Part shown: positions 10,380-18,317 of the stretch, in pieces
Numbering within the stretch: position 1 is the first letter of the stretch
Layout: every line of letters begins with the position of its first letter
DNA from: Devosiaceae bacterium
GTDB taxonomy: Bacteria; Pseudomonadota; Alphaproteobacteria; Rhizobiales; Devosiaceae
Length of the DNA: 64,000 nt
Assembly (NCBI GenBank): GCA_021648375.1
Contig: JAKISW010000003.1
Location: 62,001 to 126,000 of the forward strand
Reading direction: 5' to 3'
Made by a program: the position numbers and the translations under genes
The notes under the pieces: model-generated
Database searches by the model: none
What the model was told of the DNA's origin: nothing
Seen by the model: only the letters and a program-made list of their open reading frames with translations

Positions 10380-11792
10380 ATGAGCGCCACAACCCTTTAT
10401 GATAAAATCTGGAATGATCATCTCGTTGGAGAAAACGATGATGGAACCTCCCTGTTATATATTGACCGGCATCTGGTGCATGAGGTTACATCTCCCCAGG
10501 CATTTGAAGGGCTAAGGATGGCTAAGCGTAAAGTGCGAAGCCCGGAGCGCACACTGGCGGTTGTCGACCATAACGTTCCAACAACCGATCGCTCCAAGGG
10601 GATCGAAGATCCGCAAAGCGCGCTTCAGGTTGAAACAATGGCCAAAAACGCAGCTGAATTTAAGGTGGAATATTTTGATGAAATGGACCCTCGTCAGGGG
10701 GTTGTACATATTGTTGGGCCGGAACAGGGGTTTACTCTTCCCGGTATGACCATTGTTTGCGGGGACAGTCATACCTCGACCCATGGGGCCTTTGGCGCTT
10801 TGGCCCACGGCATTGGCACATCCGAGGTGGAGCATGTGCTGGCCACGCAGACGCTAATTCAGTCTAAAGCAAAAAACATGCGGGTGATGGTCAATGGTAA
10901 GCTTCCCCATGGAGTGAGCGCCAAGGACATTATTTTGGCTATTATCGGAGAAATAGGTACGGCCGGGGGCACCGGTCATGTGATTGAGTTCGCAGGCGAA
11001 GCGATTGAGGCATTGTCCATGGAAGGGCGAATGACTGTTTGCAACATGACCATTGAGGGCGGAGCGCGGGCCGGTCTTATTGCTCCGGATGAAAAAACCT
11101 TTGCTTATGTAATGGGGCGCCCACGTGCTCCAAAAGGGAAAGATTTTGATCTGGCCAAGGCCTACTGGCAAACACTTGTCAGTGATGATGATGCCCATTT
11201 TGATGCACAAATTTCTCTTGATGCTGCCAATTTACCTCCCATCGTTACCTGGGGATCGTCGCCAGAAGATGTGGTTTCAATTTCCGGCGTGGTGCCTGAT
11301 CCCGAGCAGATTGAGGATTTAAGTCGCAGAGAATCCAAGCAACGGGCGTTGGAATATATGGGCCTTAAGGCCGGAACGAAGATCTCTGACATTGAAATTG
11401 ATCGGGTTTTTCTTGGTTCGTGCACCAATGGGCGCATTGAGGATTTGCGGGCGGCGGCACAGATTATTGGCGATAATAAAGTCAAGGATAGTGTCAGCGC
11501 CATGGTTGTTCCCGGTTCTGGCCTTGTTAAACGTCAGGCCGAGGAAGAGGGGCTGGACAAGATTTTTCTTGCGGCAGGATTTGAATGGCGCGAGCCTGGA
11601 TGCTCCATGTGTCTGGCCATGAATGCCGATAAACTTGAGCCTTATGAGCGTTGTGCATCGACATCAAACCGCAATTTTGAAGGGCGACAGGGCTTTAAGG
11701 GGCGCACGCATCTGGTTTCGCCACAAATGGCGGCAGCTGCTGCTATTGCTGGCCATTTTGTGGACATTAGAGACTGGAAACAGGGAGCCTAA
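10380..11792 (+). CDS. leuC: 3-isopropylmalate dehydratase large subunit LeuC
   Basis: With LeuD it isomerises 2-isopropylmalate to 3-isopropylmalate in leucine synthesis, using a [4Fe-4S] cluster. From ATG 10380 it is 470 residues, the normal length, and starts like other LeuC proteins (Met-x-x-x-Thr-Leu-Tyr-Asp-Lys). Visible motifs are VVDHNVPTTD near residue 64, CGDSHTSTHGAFGALAHGIG near 131, and the cluster cysteines in LGSCTNGR (about 345) and GCSMCLAMN (about 409). An in-frame TTG at 10353 would add nine residues but has no family support. leuD lies 4.3 kb downstream, separated by the ParA-like pair, deoD and argC, so leuC and leuD are probably not one transcript. Confidence 0.97.
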   Translation: MSATTLYDKIWNDHLVGENDDGTSLLYIDRHLVHEVTSPQAFEGLRMAKRKVRSPERTLAVVDHNVPTTDRSKGIEDPQSALQVETMAKNAAEFKVEYFDEMDPRQGVVHIVGPEQGFTLPGMTIVCGDSHTSTHGAFGALAHGIGTSEVEHVLATQTLIQSKAKNMRVMVNGKLPHGVSAKDIILAIIGEIGTAGGTGHVIEFAGEAIEALSMEGRMTVCNMTIEGGARAGLIAPDEKTFAYVMGRPRAPKGKDFDLAKAYWQTLVSDDDAHFDAQISLDAANLPPIVTWGSSPEDVVSISGVVPDPEQIEDLSRRESKQRALEYMGLKAGTKISDIEIDRVFLGSCTNGRIEDLRAAAQIIGDNKVKDSVSAMVVPGSGLVKRQAEEEGLDKIFLAAGFEWREPGCSMCLAMNADKLEPYERCASTSNRNFEGRQGFKGRTHLVSPQMAAAAAIAGHFVDIRDWKQGA

Positions 11793-11849
11793 GCACGATA
11801 TTTTAGGGCTGATTAATTTTATATGGGCGAAAAACAAACCAACAAAATT

Positions 11850-11883
11850 TGATCATGAGTGAATAAAAATTCCTTCATGATCA
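11850..11883. repeat. Inverted repeat downstream of leuC
   Basis: A perfect nine-base inverted repeat (TGATCATGA / TCATGATCA) with a 16-base A/T-rich loop lies about 57 bases past the leuC stop. No clear T-run follows on the plus strand, so it could be a weak terminator, an RNA-stabilising hairpin or an operator for the ParA-like genes. A smaller CTGGC/GCCAG hairpin followed by four T residues lies closer to the next gene, near base 11988. Confidence 0.4.
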
Positions 11884-12028
11884 TATAATTGTCTAAAACT
11901 GCTTTTATGGGATGGCGGACACTAAAAAGTCCGGCGGCGGCAGTTGGTTGGGGAAACATCCTACCCGGAGAATAATGTATTAAAATCCTGGCTTTTTGCC
12001 AGCTTTTAACTCTGGGAGCAGTTAAATT

Positions 12029-12958
12029 ATGAAACACACACTTATATTGGTTGGAGCAGACAAGGGCGGCGTTGGCAAAACTACAACTTCGCGGGCATTA
12101 CTGGATTTTCTGGCCAGAAAAAATATAGTCGCGCGGGCTTTTGATACCGAAAACCCAAGGGGAACTCTAAATCGGTTTTATCCGCAAACCACTCAGATAA
12201 TCGATTTGAGCAATGTGGCAGATCAGATGCAATTGCTGGACAGTATCGAAACGGCGCCTGTCAAGGTGACGATCGTTGACCTGAAGGCAGGAAACCTTTC
12301 CAACGCCTTGCAGATATTTGATCATATCGGGGTTCTTGATGCGGCCGCAGCCGGGGATTTCAACCTTGGTCTTGTGCATGTGGTTGGCCCCTCAATTGCA
12401 TCCTTGGATGAGATGAATGAGGTCACCAGTTATACCAAAAATATGAGCTATGTGGTGGCAAAAAATTTCATTAATGAAACCAACTTCTTTGAATGGGACG
12501 ATAATACCTATCAGAGATATTTTGCGACACTTCAGGATGCAAAAGAAATCGAAATTCCAAAGCTTAACGAGATGGCCTATGAGCAGGTTGATCTGGCCGG
12601 AGTTACATTTTCCAATTTTACCGCTAATCGGGATGCGGCAGGCAATGCAAGTGATTTTTCCTTTGTGCTTCGTGGGTATGTGCGCAAATGGCAAAGGGAT
12701 CTGGATGTCGAATTTGAAAACCTGCAATTGATCCAAAATCTGTTGCACGGAACATCAGCGGAACAGGCAGGTGGGCAACAGAGGTCTGCTGCTAATAGAG
12801 TACAAACAAGCGCAGCGGCCTCTGGCAACGCACCGGTTACGGCGGCGGTCAGGGCTAATGTTGCCAAAGCCACCAACGGTAAAGTTCCCACAGGTACTGC
12901 GCCAAAGGTACCCGCTTCGGTGAAAGCTGCTCCAGCTGCTGCGGCGGCGCATAAATAG
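12029..12958 (+). CDS. ParA/MinD-like ATPase with low-complexity tail (first of a tandem pair)
   Basis: A 309-residue cytoplasmic protein with a ParA-type deviant Walker A motif at residues 11-18, KGGVGKTT, including the signature lysine. A switch-like FDTENPRG follows near residue 38 and a Walker-B-like VTIVDLKAG near 78. After about residue 240 it turns into an Ala/Thr/Pro/Lys-rich, probably disordered tail. The motif IIDLSNVADQ near residue 57 recurs in the next gene, so the two are paralogues. Proteins of this fold position DNA, division machinery or other cargo. No partner (parB-like, parS-like) is seen here, so the cargo is unknown. GGGAG lies about ten bases before the start. Confidence 0.8.
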   Translation: MKHTLILVGADKGGVGKTTTSRALLDFLARKNIVARAFDTENPRGTLNRFYPQTTQIIDLSNVADQMQLLDSIETAPVKVTIVDLKAGNLSNALQIFDHIGVLDAAAAGDFNLGLVHVVGPSIASLDEMNEVTSYTKNMSYVVAKNFINETNFFEWDDNTYQRYFATLQDAKEIEIPKLNEMAYEQVDLAGVTFSNFTANRDAAGNASDFSFVLRGYVRKWQRDLDVEFENLQLIQNLLHGTSAEQAGGQQRSAANRVQTSAAASGNAPVTAAVRANVAKATNGKVPTGTAPKVPASVKAAPAAAAAHK

Positions 12959-12980
12959 CTTTAGTTTTGCGTTAAAGGAT

Positions 12981-13027
12981 CCCGGGAAATTATGGGTCAG
13001 CCCATAATCCCCCGGGGCCTGTTTTTC
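12981..13027 (+). terminator. Terminator-like hairpin between the two ParA-like genes
   Basis: An eight-base perfect stem ATTATGGG / CCCATAAT with a four-base loop is extended by an outer CCCGGG / CCCGGG pair, and is followed by a T-rich run (GTTTTTCATTTTTTT). This looks like a strong intrinsic terminator just after the first ParA-like gene, so the second copy would need its own promoter or read-through. Confidence 0.75.
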
Positions 13028-13058
13028 ATTTTTTTGATAATCATCCTTGTGGGGGGAT

Positions 13059-13838
13059 ATGGCTTCTGTTGTCCATATATTTTGCTCTGATACTGCGCGT
13101 ACGGGAAAAACCCTGTTGGCGCGGGTATTTGCAGATTTGAGCTCGTTGCGCCGTGAAGGCAATCCGATAATTTTTGATACGGATATTTCCGGAAACGGAA
13201 TTATAAATTATTTTCCGGAAAAAACCTCTTTAATTGATCTTTCCATGGTTGCTGACCAGGTGAGGATGTTTGACACTATTATGCAACTTCACGATCCCAA
13301 TGGCCCAAGTGTAAATAAGGGCCCGGGTGCTGGCAAAAAAAACAACCAGAGTGGAGTAATAAACTCTGCCGCCGGGTCCGACTTTGTTGTTGACGTGGCG
13401 GCCAGCGATCTGGGACGGTTTTTTGAGATGTTTAATGATATTGGATTTGAGCGCGGCGCGGCGGAAGCCCGATTGGATGTTCGGATTTACTATCTGGTCA
13501 ACTGGTCGTTGAAATCGTTGCAAAGAACCGAACAAATTCGCTCTTTTCTGAAAAGCAGCGATTTTTTTGCGGTGCGCAATATGGGTATTCAGGCATTTTC
13601 GTTTACGCCAGCTCCCCATGAGGCTGATCTTGTACCGGAAATTGATATTTCTTTATTCTTAAAGGCTCTTTCACCCAGTGTTTTTGGTTTGGTCAATGAA
13701 AAGGAATTTTCTTTTGCCCGATTTGCTTCCGGGGAATATACGGAAATTAAAACCAGAGCCAATCGGGAAATCTGGAATTTTCTTGAGGGGATTTATAATC
13801 AGACCAGCCTGCCTGCCCGCGGCTCTGTAACCAGCTAG
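13059..13838 (+). CDS. Degenerate ParA/MinD-like protein (second of a tandem pair)
   Basis: A 259-residue protein from ATG 13059, preceded by a GGGGGG purine run; a TTG at 13047 is an alternative. It aligns with the upstream ParA-like protein: the nucleotide loop reads DTARTGKTLL where the first gene has DKGGVGKTTT, FDTDISGNG matches FDTENPRG, and LIDLSMVADQ matches IIDLSNVADQ. The signature lysine is replaced by Thr and the first loop glycines by Ala-Arg, while GKT is kept. It may bind nucleotide but be altered in dimerisation-dependent hydrolysis. It lacks the low-complexity tail of its neighbour. A regulatory or heterodimer role with the first protein is plausible but only inferred. Confidence 0.75.
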   Translation: MASVVHIFCSDTARTGKTLLARVFADLSSLRREGNPIIFDTDISGNGIINYFPEKTSLIDLSMVADQVRMFDTIMQLHDPNGPSVNKGPGAGKKNNQSGVINSAAGSDFVVDVAASDLGRFFEMFNDIGFERGAAEARLDVRIYYLVNWSLKSLQRTEQIRSFLKSSDFFAVRNMGIQAFSFTPAPHEADLVPEIDISLFLKALSPSVFGLVNEKEFSFARFASGEYTEIKTRANREIWNFLEGIYNQTSLPARGSVTS

Positions 13839-13869
13839 GGCAGTTGATACGTATCTGTCTGGCTTGGGT

Positions 13870-14169
13870 TTATTCAGGTCGCTTTTCAATCTGATAGGCG
13901 GAACCGGCATCATCAATGGCATCGGGAATTCGCAGGCCCAGTTTTTGGCTTTCAAATTCCTTGAACCATTCTACCCATGGTACCATTTCTATGCCGCCGA
14001 TCTGGTCATTTCCAGACCCCTGCTCCTGCAGATGGCGCTGGCCGAATGTCAGGCGCAGGCGGGCCTGAAAGCCACCATGACCGTTGGGGATGGAGATGAT
14101 GGCGGGGTTTCCGGCATGGGCCGCTACCCAGTCGCGAATTTCTTGATGATCGGTGAGAATTTTTGACAT
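13870..14169 (-). CDS. Small conserved-looking hypothetical protein
   Basis: A 99-residue protein from ATG 14169; a GTG at 14178 is a poor alternative. It begins MSKILTDHQEIRDWVAAHAG and has no signal peptide, membrane segment or motif that I can name. An Asp-Trp-Val segment and a polar C-terminus suggest a small soluble globular protein. It is convergent with the second ParA-like gene, leaving only 31 bases between them, and lies downstream of deoD on the same strand, so it could be transcribed with deoD. Function unknown. Confidence 0.6.
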   Translation of the reverse strand: MSKILTDHQEIRDWVAAHAGNPAIISIPNGHGGFQARLRLTFGQRHLQEQGSGNDQIGGIEMVPWVEWFKEFESQKLGLRIPDAIDDAGSAYQIEKRPE

Positions 14170-14259
14170 TATGCACACCTGTTTTTAACTCAATACGAGT
14201 TATATATGGGATTGCGTAATGCTTAGATCAAGCGTGGCAGTATTAAATTTTGTCAGATT

Positions 14260-14967
14260 TCAAAACTGGTTGCCGGTATCAAGGGCCAGTTCTACCATTT
14301 CACTCAAGGATGACTGGCGCTGGCCTGAATCAATTTCTTCACCCGTGACCAGACAGTCAGTCATGGTGCAGATGGTTAGGGCTTTGGCATTAAATCTTGC
14401 CGCAAGCGTATAAAGGGCTGCCGCTTCCATTTCTACCGCCACCACATTGTGCTCGGGCAATAGACCATAGGATTTCACCCCATCCGGCACATAAAATATA
14501 TCCGAAGAAACCACGGAGGCCACATGGCTGGTAAATCCGCGGGTTTTTGCCATCTCCACAGCAGTGCTAAGCAATTCATAATCAGCAAAAGGGGCATATG
14601 TAAAAGGGGCAAACCTGTTATTCATGGTGCTATCGGTGGCGGCTGAAATGGCAATGACCAGATCGCGAACCTTCACCTTTTTGTTCAACCCGCCGCAGGT
14701 GCCCACACGAATTAGGTTTTTTACCTTATAGGTATCCAGCAGTTCATGGATATAAATTGCCGCCGAGGGCTGGCCCATCCCAGTAGCCTGAACCGAGACT
14801 TTTTTACCCTTCCATGTGCCGGTAAAACCAAGGCAGTTTCTAACACTATTGACCAGTTTGACGTCTTTTAAAAACGTTTCAGCAATCCATTTGGCCCGCA
14901 ACGGATCTCCGGGCAATAAAACGGTGTCAGCATAATCGTCGGGCTTGGCTTCGTTATGGGGGGTCAA
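14260..14967 (-). CDS. deoD: Purine nucleoside phosphorylase DeoD-type
   Basis: The hexameric DeoD-type phosphorylase splits purine (deoxy)nucleosides into base and (deoxy)ribose-1-phosphate in salvage. I place the start at a TTG (14967) preceded by AGGAG six bases away. This gives 235 residues, close to the 239 of the E. coli enzyme; longer in-frame starts add residues without family support. Motifs: VLLPGDPLRAKWIAETFL near residue 14, GMGQPSAAIY near 64, RVGTCGG near 85 and VEMEAAALY near 178 (ribose-binding Glu-Met-Glu). The catalytic Asp of E. coli (Asp204, in CTVSDH) corresponds to Asp in CTMTDC near residue 204, with Leu-Val-Thr-Gly replacing the usual His-Ile-Arg, so specificity may differ. 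Confidence 0.93.
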   Translation of the reverse strand: MTPHNEAKPDDYADTVLLPGDPLRAKWIAETFLKDVKLVNSVRNCLGFTGTWKGKKVSVQATGMGQPSAAIYIHELLDTYKVKNLIRVGTCGGLNKKVKVRDLVIAISAATDSTMNNRFAPFTYAPFADYELLSTAVEMAKTRGFTSHVASVVSSDIFYVPDGVKSYGLLPEHNVVAVEMEAAALYTLAARFNAKALTICTMTDCLVTGEEIDSGQRQSSLSEMVELALDTGNQF

Positions 14968-15112
14968 TTGGCGCTCCTGAATTTTTTGGATAATTAGGGT
15001 CCTGACCCTAATGTTTAAACTTGGCACTATCTGTCATTTGGGGCAAGCTGCTTGACCTAATGGCGTCAGAGGTTCAAACAGCAACAATAATATTGAATTT
15101 AGGGTAAGTTAG

Positions 15113-16039
15113 GTGAAGACAAAAATATTTATCGACGGAGAGGCAGGAACTACCGGATTGCAAATCCGTGAGCGTCTGGCTGATCGCTCCGATTTGGAAT
15201 TGTTCAAAATTCCGGATGAAAAAAGAAAAGATATTGGCGCGCGTACTGAATTGTTGAACGAGGCTGATATTGCCATTCTTTGCCTGCCCGACGAGGCGGC
15301 AAGACAATCCGTTTCTTTGATTAAAAATTCCAATACAAGAGTAATTGATGCATCTTCGGCCTTTCGCGTTCACGGGGATTGGTCTTATGGCTTTCCCGAA
15401 ATGCATAAGGATCAGAGTAGAAAAATTGCCCAATCAAAACGGGTCAGCAATCCGGGCTGTTACCCGCAGGGACCGATTATATTTTTGGCTCCCTTGATCC
15501 GGGCCGGGTTAATTCCTGCTGATATGCCCATTAGTGTAAACGCGATTTCCGGCTATTCGGGTGGTGGGCGCCAAATGATAGAAAAATATGAGGCCATGGG
15601 TGATACGGCCCCTGTTTATTCGCCCTATGGTCTGGATTTTAATCATAAGCATCTGCCGGAAATGACGCTTTATTGCGGATTGAACGTAGAGCCGGTGTTT
15701 CAGCCGGCGGTGGGAAATTATGCCCAGGGCATGATGAGCGTGATCCCGCTTAATCTGGGTCAATTGGCAAATGTTCCAAAAGGCAAAGATATTCATCAGG
15801 CAATTGGTGAGCATTTGGCCCAGATTGCAGGTGGATATGTGGAGTTGATGGAATTTGAGGCCGGGCAGAAACTGGGTGATCTCAATCCAGAGGCGTTGAA
15901 CAACACTAATCGCATGCAGCTTTATGTTTTTGCCAATGATGATCGTGCCCAGGCGTTGCTGGTGGCGGTTTATGATAATCTTGGCAAAGGTGCATCGGGA
16001 GCTGCGGTGCAAAATCTGGATTTAATGATAGGGCTGTAA
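15113..16039 (+). CDS. argC: N-acetyl-gamma-glutamyl-phosphate reductase ArgC (short type)
   Basis: NADPH-dependent third step of arginine synthesis, reducing N-acetylglutamyl phosphate to the semialdehyde. At 308 residues it matches the shorter AGPR type 2 form. The N-terminal Rossmann segment has FIDGEAGTTGLQIRERL, VIDASSAFRV follows near residue 84, and the catalytic Cys lies in SNPGCYPQGPI near residue 118. The C-terminal domain has GYSGGGRQMI. The start codon is GTG with a weak purine stretch upstream. It is divergent from deoD with about 145 bases between starts, where both promoters must lie. Confidence 0.95.
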   Translation: MKTKIFIDGEAGTTGLQIRERLADRSDLELFKIPDEKRKDIGARTELLNEADIAILCLPDEAARQSVSLIKNSNTRVIDASSAFRVHGDWSYGFPEMHKDQSRKIAQSKRVSNPGCYPQGPIIFLAPLIRAGLIPADMPISVNAISGYSGGGRQMIEKYEAMGDTAPVYSPYGLDFNHKHLPEMTLYCGLNVEPVFQPAVGNYAQGMMSVIPLNLGQLANVPKGKDIHQAIGEHLAQIAGGYVELMEFEAGQKLGDLNPEALNNTNRMQLYVFANDDRAQALLVAVYDNLGKGASGAAVQNLDLMIGL

Positions 16040-16109
16040 TAGGTCTTGATCTTGACCTTAACCATGCAATCGTTCACTTAGGGGTTGAATTTATCAGGAG
16101 GAAATTGGC

Positions 16110-16715
16110 ATGGAAAAATTTAAAAGTCTGACAGGTGTTGGCGCGCCATTGCCAATAATCAATATCGACACCGATATGATTATTCCAAAGCAATATCTTA
16201 AAACCATTAAGCGCACCGGGCTGGGAACAGCGCTGTTTTCTGAAATGCGCTATAATGAAGATGGCAGTGAAAACCCTGACTTTGTCTTGAACAAACCCGC
16301 TTATCGCAATGCTTCAATAATCGTTGCCGGAGATAATTTTGGCTGTGGCTCATCTCGTGAGCATGCGCCTTGGGCGTTAAAGGATTTTGGTATCCGGTGT
16401 ATTATTTCCACCAGTTTTGCTGATATTTTTTATAATAACTGTTTTAAGAATTCCATTTTGCCGATTGTTGTTACTTCTGAACAGCTTGAGGCATTGATGG
16501 ATGATGCCCAGCGTGGTTCCAACGCGACGCTTAGTATCGACCTTGAAGCCCAAACCATAAAAGGGCCGGATGGCGGGGTAATTGAATTTGATATTGATCC
16601 GGCACGAAAAAATGCTCTGCTGGAAGGGTTGGACGATATCGGGCTGACCCTTGGAAAAGTAGCGCAAATTGACAGGTTTGAACGTCAGACCAACTCGGTC
16701 CGGCCTTGGATTTAG
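16110..16715 (+). CDS. leuD: 3-isopropylmalate dehydratase small subunit LeuD
   Basis: The small, substrate-binding swivel subunit that pairs with LeuC. It is 201 residues, as expected. Diagnostic segments are NIDTDMIIPKQYLK near residue 19, GDNFGCGSSREHAPWAL near 72 and FADIFYNNCFKNSILPI near 103. A clear AGGAGG ribosome binding site precedes ATG 16110. It is followed after seven bases by a RidA-family gene and then leuB, forming a probable leuD-ridA-leuB transcription unit. Confidence 0.97.
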   Translation: MEKFKSLTGVGAPLPIINIDTDMIIPKQYLKTIKRTGLGTALFSEMRYNEDGSENPDFVLNKPAYRNASIIVAGDNFGCGSSREHAPWALKDFGIRCIISTSFADIFYNNCFKNSILPIVVTSEQLEALMDDAQRGSNATLSIDLEAQTIKGPDGGVIEFDIDPARKNALLEGLDDIGLTLGKVAQIDRFERQTNSVRPWI

Positions 16716-16722
16716 TTAGACG

Positions 16723-17112
16723 ATGGTGAAGCATATTTCTTCAGGTTCGCCGTTTGAGGCAAAAGTCAGCTATTCCCGGGCGGTGATCGATAAGGATATG
16801 GTCTATGTGTCTGGTTCGACCGGCTATGACTATGAAACCATGATTTTACCTGAGGATGTGGCCGCTCAAACGCGCAATACGCTGGCAACAATTTCCAAAG
16901 CGCTGGCACAGGCCAATTGTACTCTTAATGATGTGGTGCGGGTCAGGTATTATTTGAAAGATATTTCAGATATCGATGCAGTGATACCCTTGTTGGGGGA
17001 GGCTTTTGCCAGGTCCAGACCAGCGGCAACTTTAATTGTTGCTGATTTGATTGAAGCTGAAATGAAAATTGAAATCGAAGTGACAGCCCGTGTTGGGGCT
17101 TATATTTCTTAG
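16723..17112 (+). CDS. RidA family protein (YjgF/UK114-like)
   Basis: A 129-residue member of the RidA superfamily. Archetypal RidA hydrolyses reactive 2-aminoacrylate/enamine intermediates. Motifs visible are VYVSGSTGYD near residue 29, QTRNTLATISKAL near 49, VVRVRYYLKD near 70 and a Pro-Ala-Ala-Thr-Leu-Ile segment near 100. The Arg used by archetypal RidA to bind the carboxylate lies in the segment equivalent to ARSRPAATLIV here, but the C-terminal Glu usually found in the RidA subfamily is not obvious, so it may be one of the other Rid subfamilies. Its tight coupling to leuD and leuB suggests a role beside branched-chain amino-acid synthesis, where enamine damage is a known problem. Confidence 0.85.
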   Translation: MVKHISSGSPFEAKVSYSRAVIDKDMVYVSGSTGYDYETMILPEDVAAQTRNTLATISKALAQANCTLNDVVRVRYYLKDISDIDAVIPLLGEAFARSRPAATLIVADLIEAEMKIEIEVTARVGAYIS

Positions 17113-17145
17113 GGTCTAAACCCAAAATACAGGAACTTATATCCA

Positions 17146-18237
17146 ATGACTAAAAAACTTTTACTGCTGCCCGGTGATGGCATTGGTGTTGAAATCATGA
17201 CTGAGGTTGAAAAACTGATCAGCCAGCTAAATAAAAGCGGCAAAACCGATTTTTCAATTGAAACCGGTTTGGTTGGCGGAGCGGCCTACGACGCTTATGG
17301 GGAGGCAATTTCTGATGCTGATATGGAAAAGGCCCTTAATGCTGACGCGGTGATTTTTGGTGCCGTCGGTGGCGAAAAATGGAATGATGTTCCCTATGAA
17401 AAACGCCCTGAGGCCGGATTGTTGCGCCTAAGGAAAGATTTGCAGTTGTTTGCTAATCTTAGGCCCGCCATTTGTTACCCGGCTTTGGCTGATGCGTCGG
17501 CTCTGAAAAAGCATCTGGTTGAGGGACTGGATATTCTGATTGTGCGCGAACTAACCGGTGGAGTTTATTTCGGTGAGCCCAAGGAAATTACAGACCTTGG
17601 AAACGGGCAAAAACGTGCTGTTGATACTCAAGTTTATGAAAGTTATGAGATAGATCGCATTTGTCGGGTGGCTTTTGATCTGGCTCGCACCCGTTCAAAT
17701 CTGGTACATTCGGCTGACAAAAAAAATGTCATGAAATCGGGAGTTCTGTGGGATGAAATTGCCCATCAGGTCGCGGCGGATTTTAAAGACGTGAAATTTG
17801 AGCATATTCTGGCTGATAATTGCGCTATGCAGTTGGTGCGCGCCCCCAAACAGTTTGATGTGATTGTTACCGATAATCTATTTGGTGATATTTTATCTGA
17901 TGCGGCGGCCATGTTGACCGGATCGCTGGGCATGTTGCCCTCCGCGTCTCTTGGTGCACCCGATCCGGCAACAGGCAAGCGCAAAGCCCTTTATGAACCG
18001 GTTCATGGTTCGGCCCCCGATATTGCCGGTAAGGGCATGGCAAATCCAATTGCTATGATTGCCAGTTTTGCCATGGCGTTGCGATATTCGTTTGAGATGG
18101 TTGATCTGGCCGACGAAGTTGAAGCAGCGATTGCCCATGTGCTGGATGAAGGTCTTAGAACAGCTGATATTATGCAGGATGGATGCAGCAAAGTAAGTAC
18201 TTCTGAAATGGGTGCTGCAATTTTTGCGCGTTTGTAA
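17146..18237 (+). CDS. leuB: 3-isopropylmalate dehydrogenase LeuB
   Basis: NAD-dependent oxidative decarboxylation of 3-isopropylmalate, the third committed step of leucine synthesis. It is 363 residues. Motifs: LLPGDGIGVEIM at the N-terminus, VGGEKWNDVP near residue 76, GLLRLRKDLQLFANLRPA near 91, RELTGGVYFG near 131 and NLFGDILSDAAAMLTGSLG near 244 (Mg/substrate Asp residues), followed by EPVHGSAPDIAGKG near 284. AGGAA lies about ten bases before the start. It closes the leuD-ridA-leuB run. Confidence 0.97.
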   Translation: MTKKLLLLPGDGIGVEIMTEVEKLISQLNKSGKTDFSIETGLVGGAAYDAYGEAISDADMEKALNADAVIFGAVGGEKWNDVPYEKRPEAGLLRLRKDLQLFANLRPAICYPALADASALKKHLVEGLDILIVRELTGGVYFGEPKEITDLGNGQKRAVDTQVYESYEIDRICRVAFDLARTRSNLVHSADKKNVMKSGVLWDEIAHQVAADFKDVKFEHILADNCAMQLVRAPKQFDVIVTDNLFGDILSDAAAMLTGSLGMLPSASLGAPDPATGKRKALYEPVHGSAPDIAGKGMANPIAMIASFAMALRYSFEMVDLADEVEAAIAHVLDEGLRTADIMQDGCSKVSTSEMGAAIFARL

Positions 18238-18317
18238 AAAATCGTAAATCAGCGATCATAAGCAAAGGTTTTACATTGCTTGTTGCTTTGTATCGTTGAC
18301 TTGCGAGAAGCATTGTG

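Noticed and set aside
14186..14202. TAACTC-AATAC-GAGTTA hairpin between deoD and the small downstream gene, considered as a terminator
   Set aside because: On the minus strand, where both genes lie, it is followed by A residues rather than T, so it does not fit an intrinsic terminator; a role as operator is unsupported.
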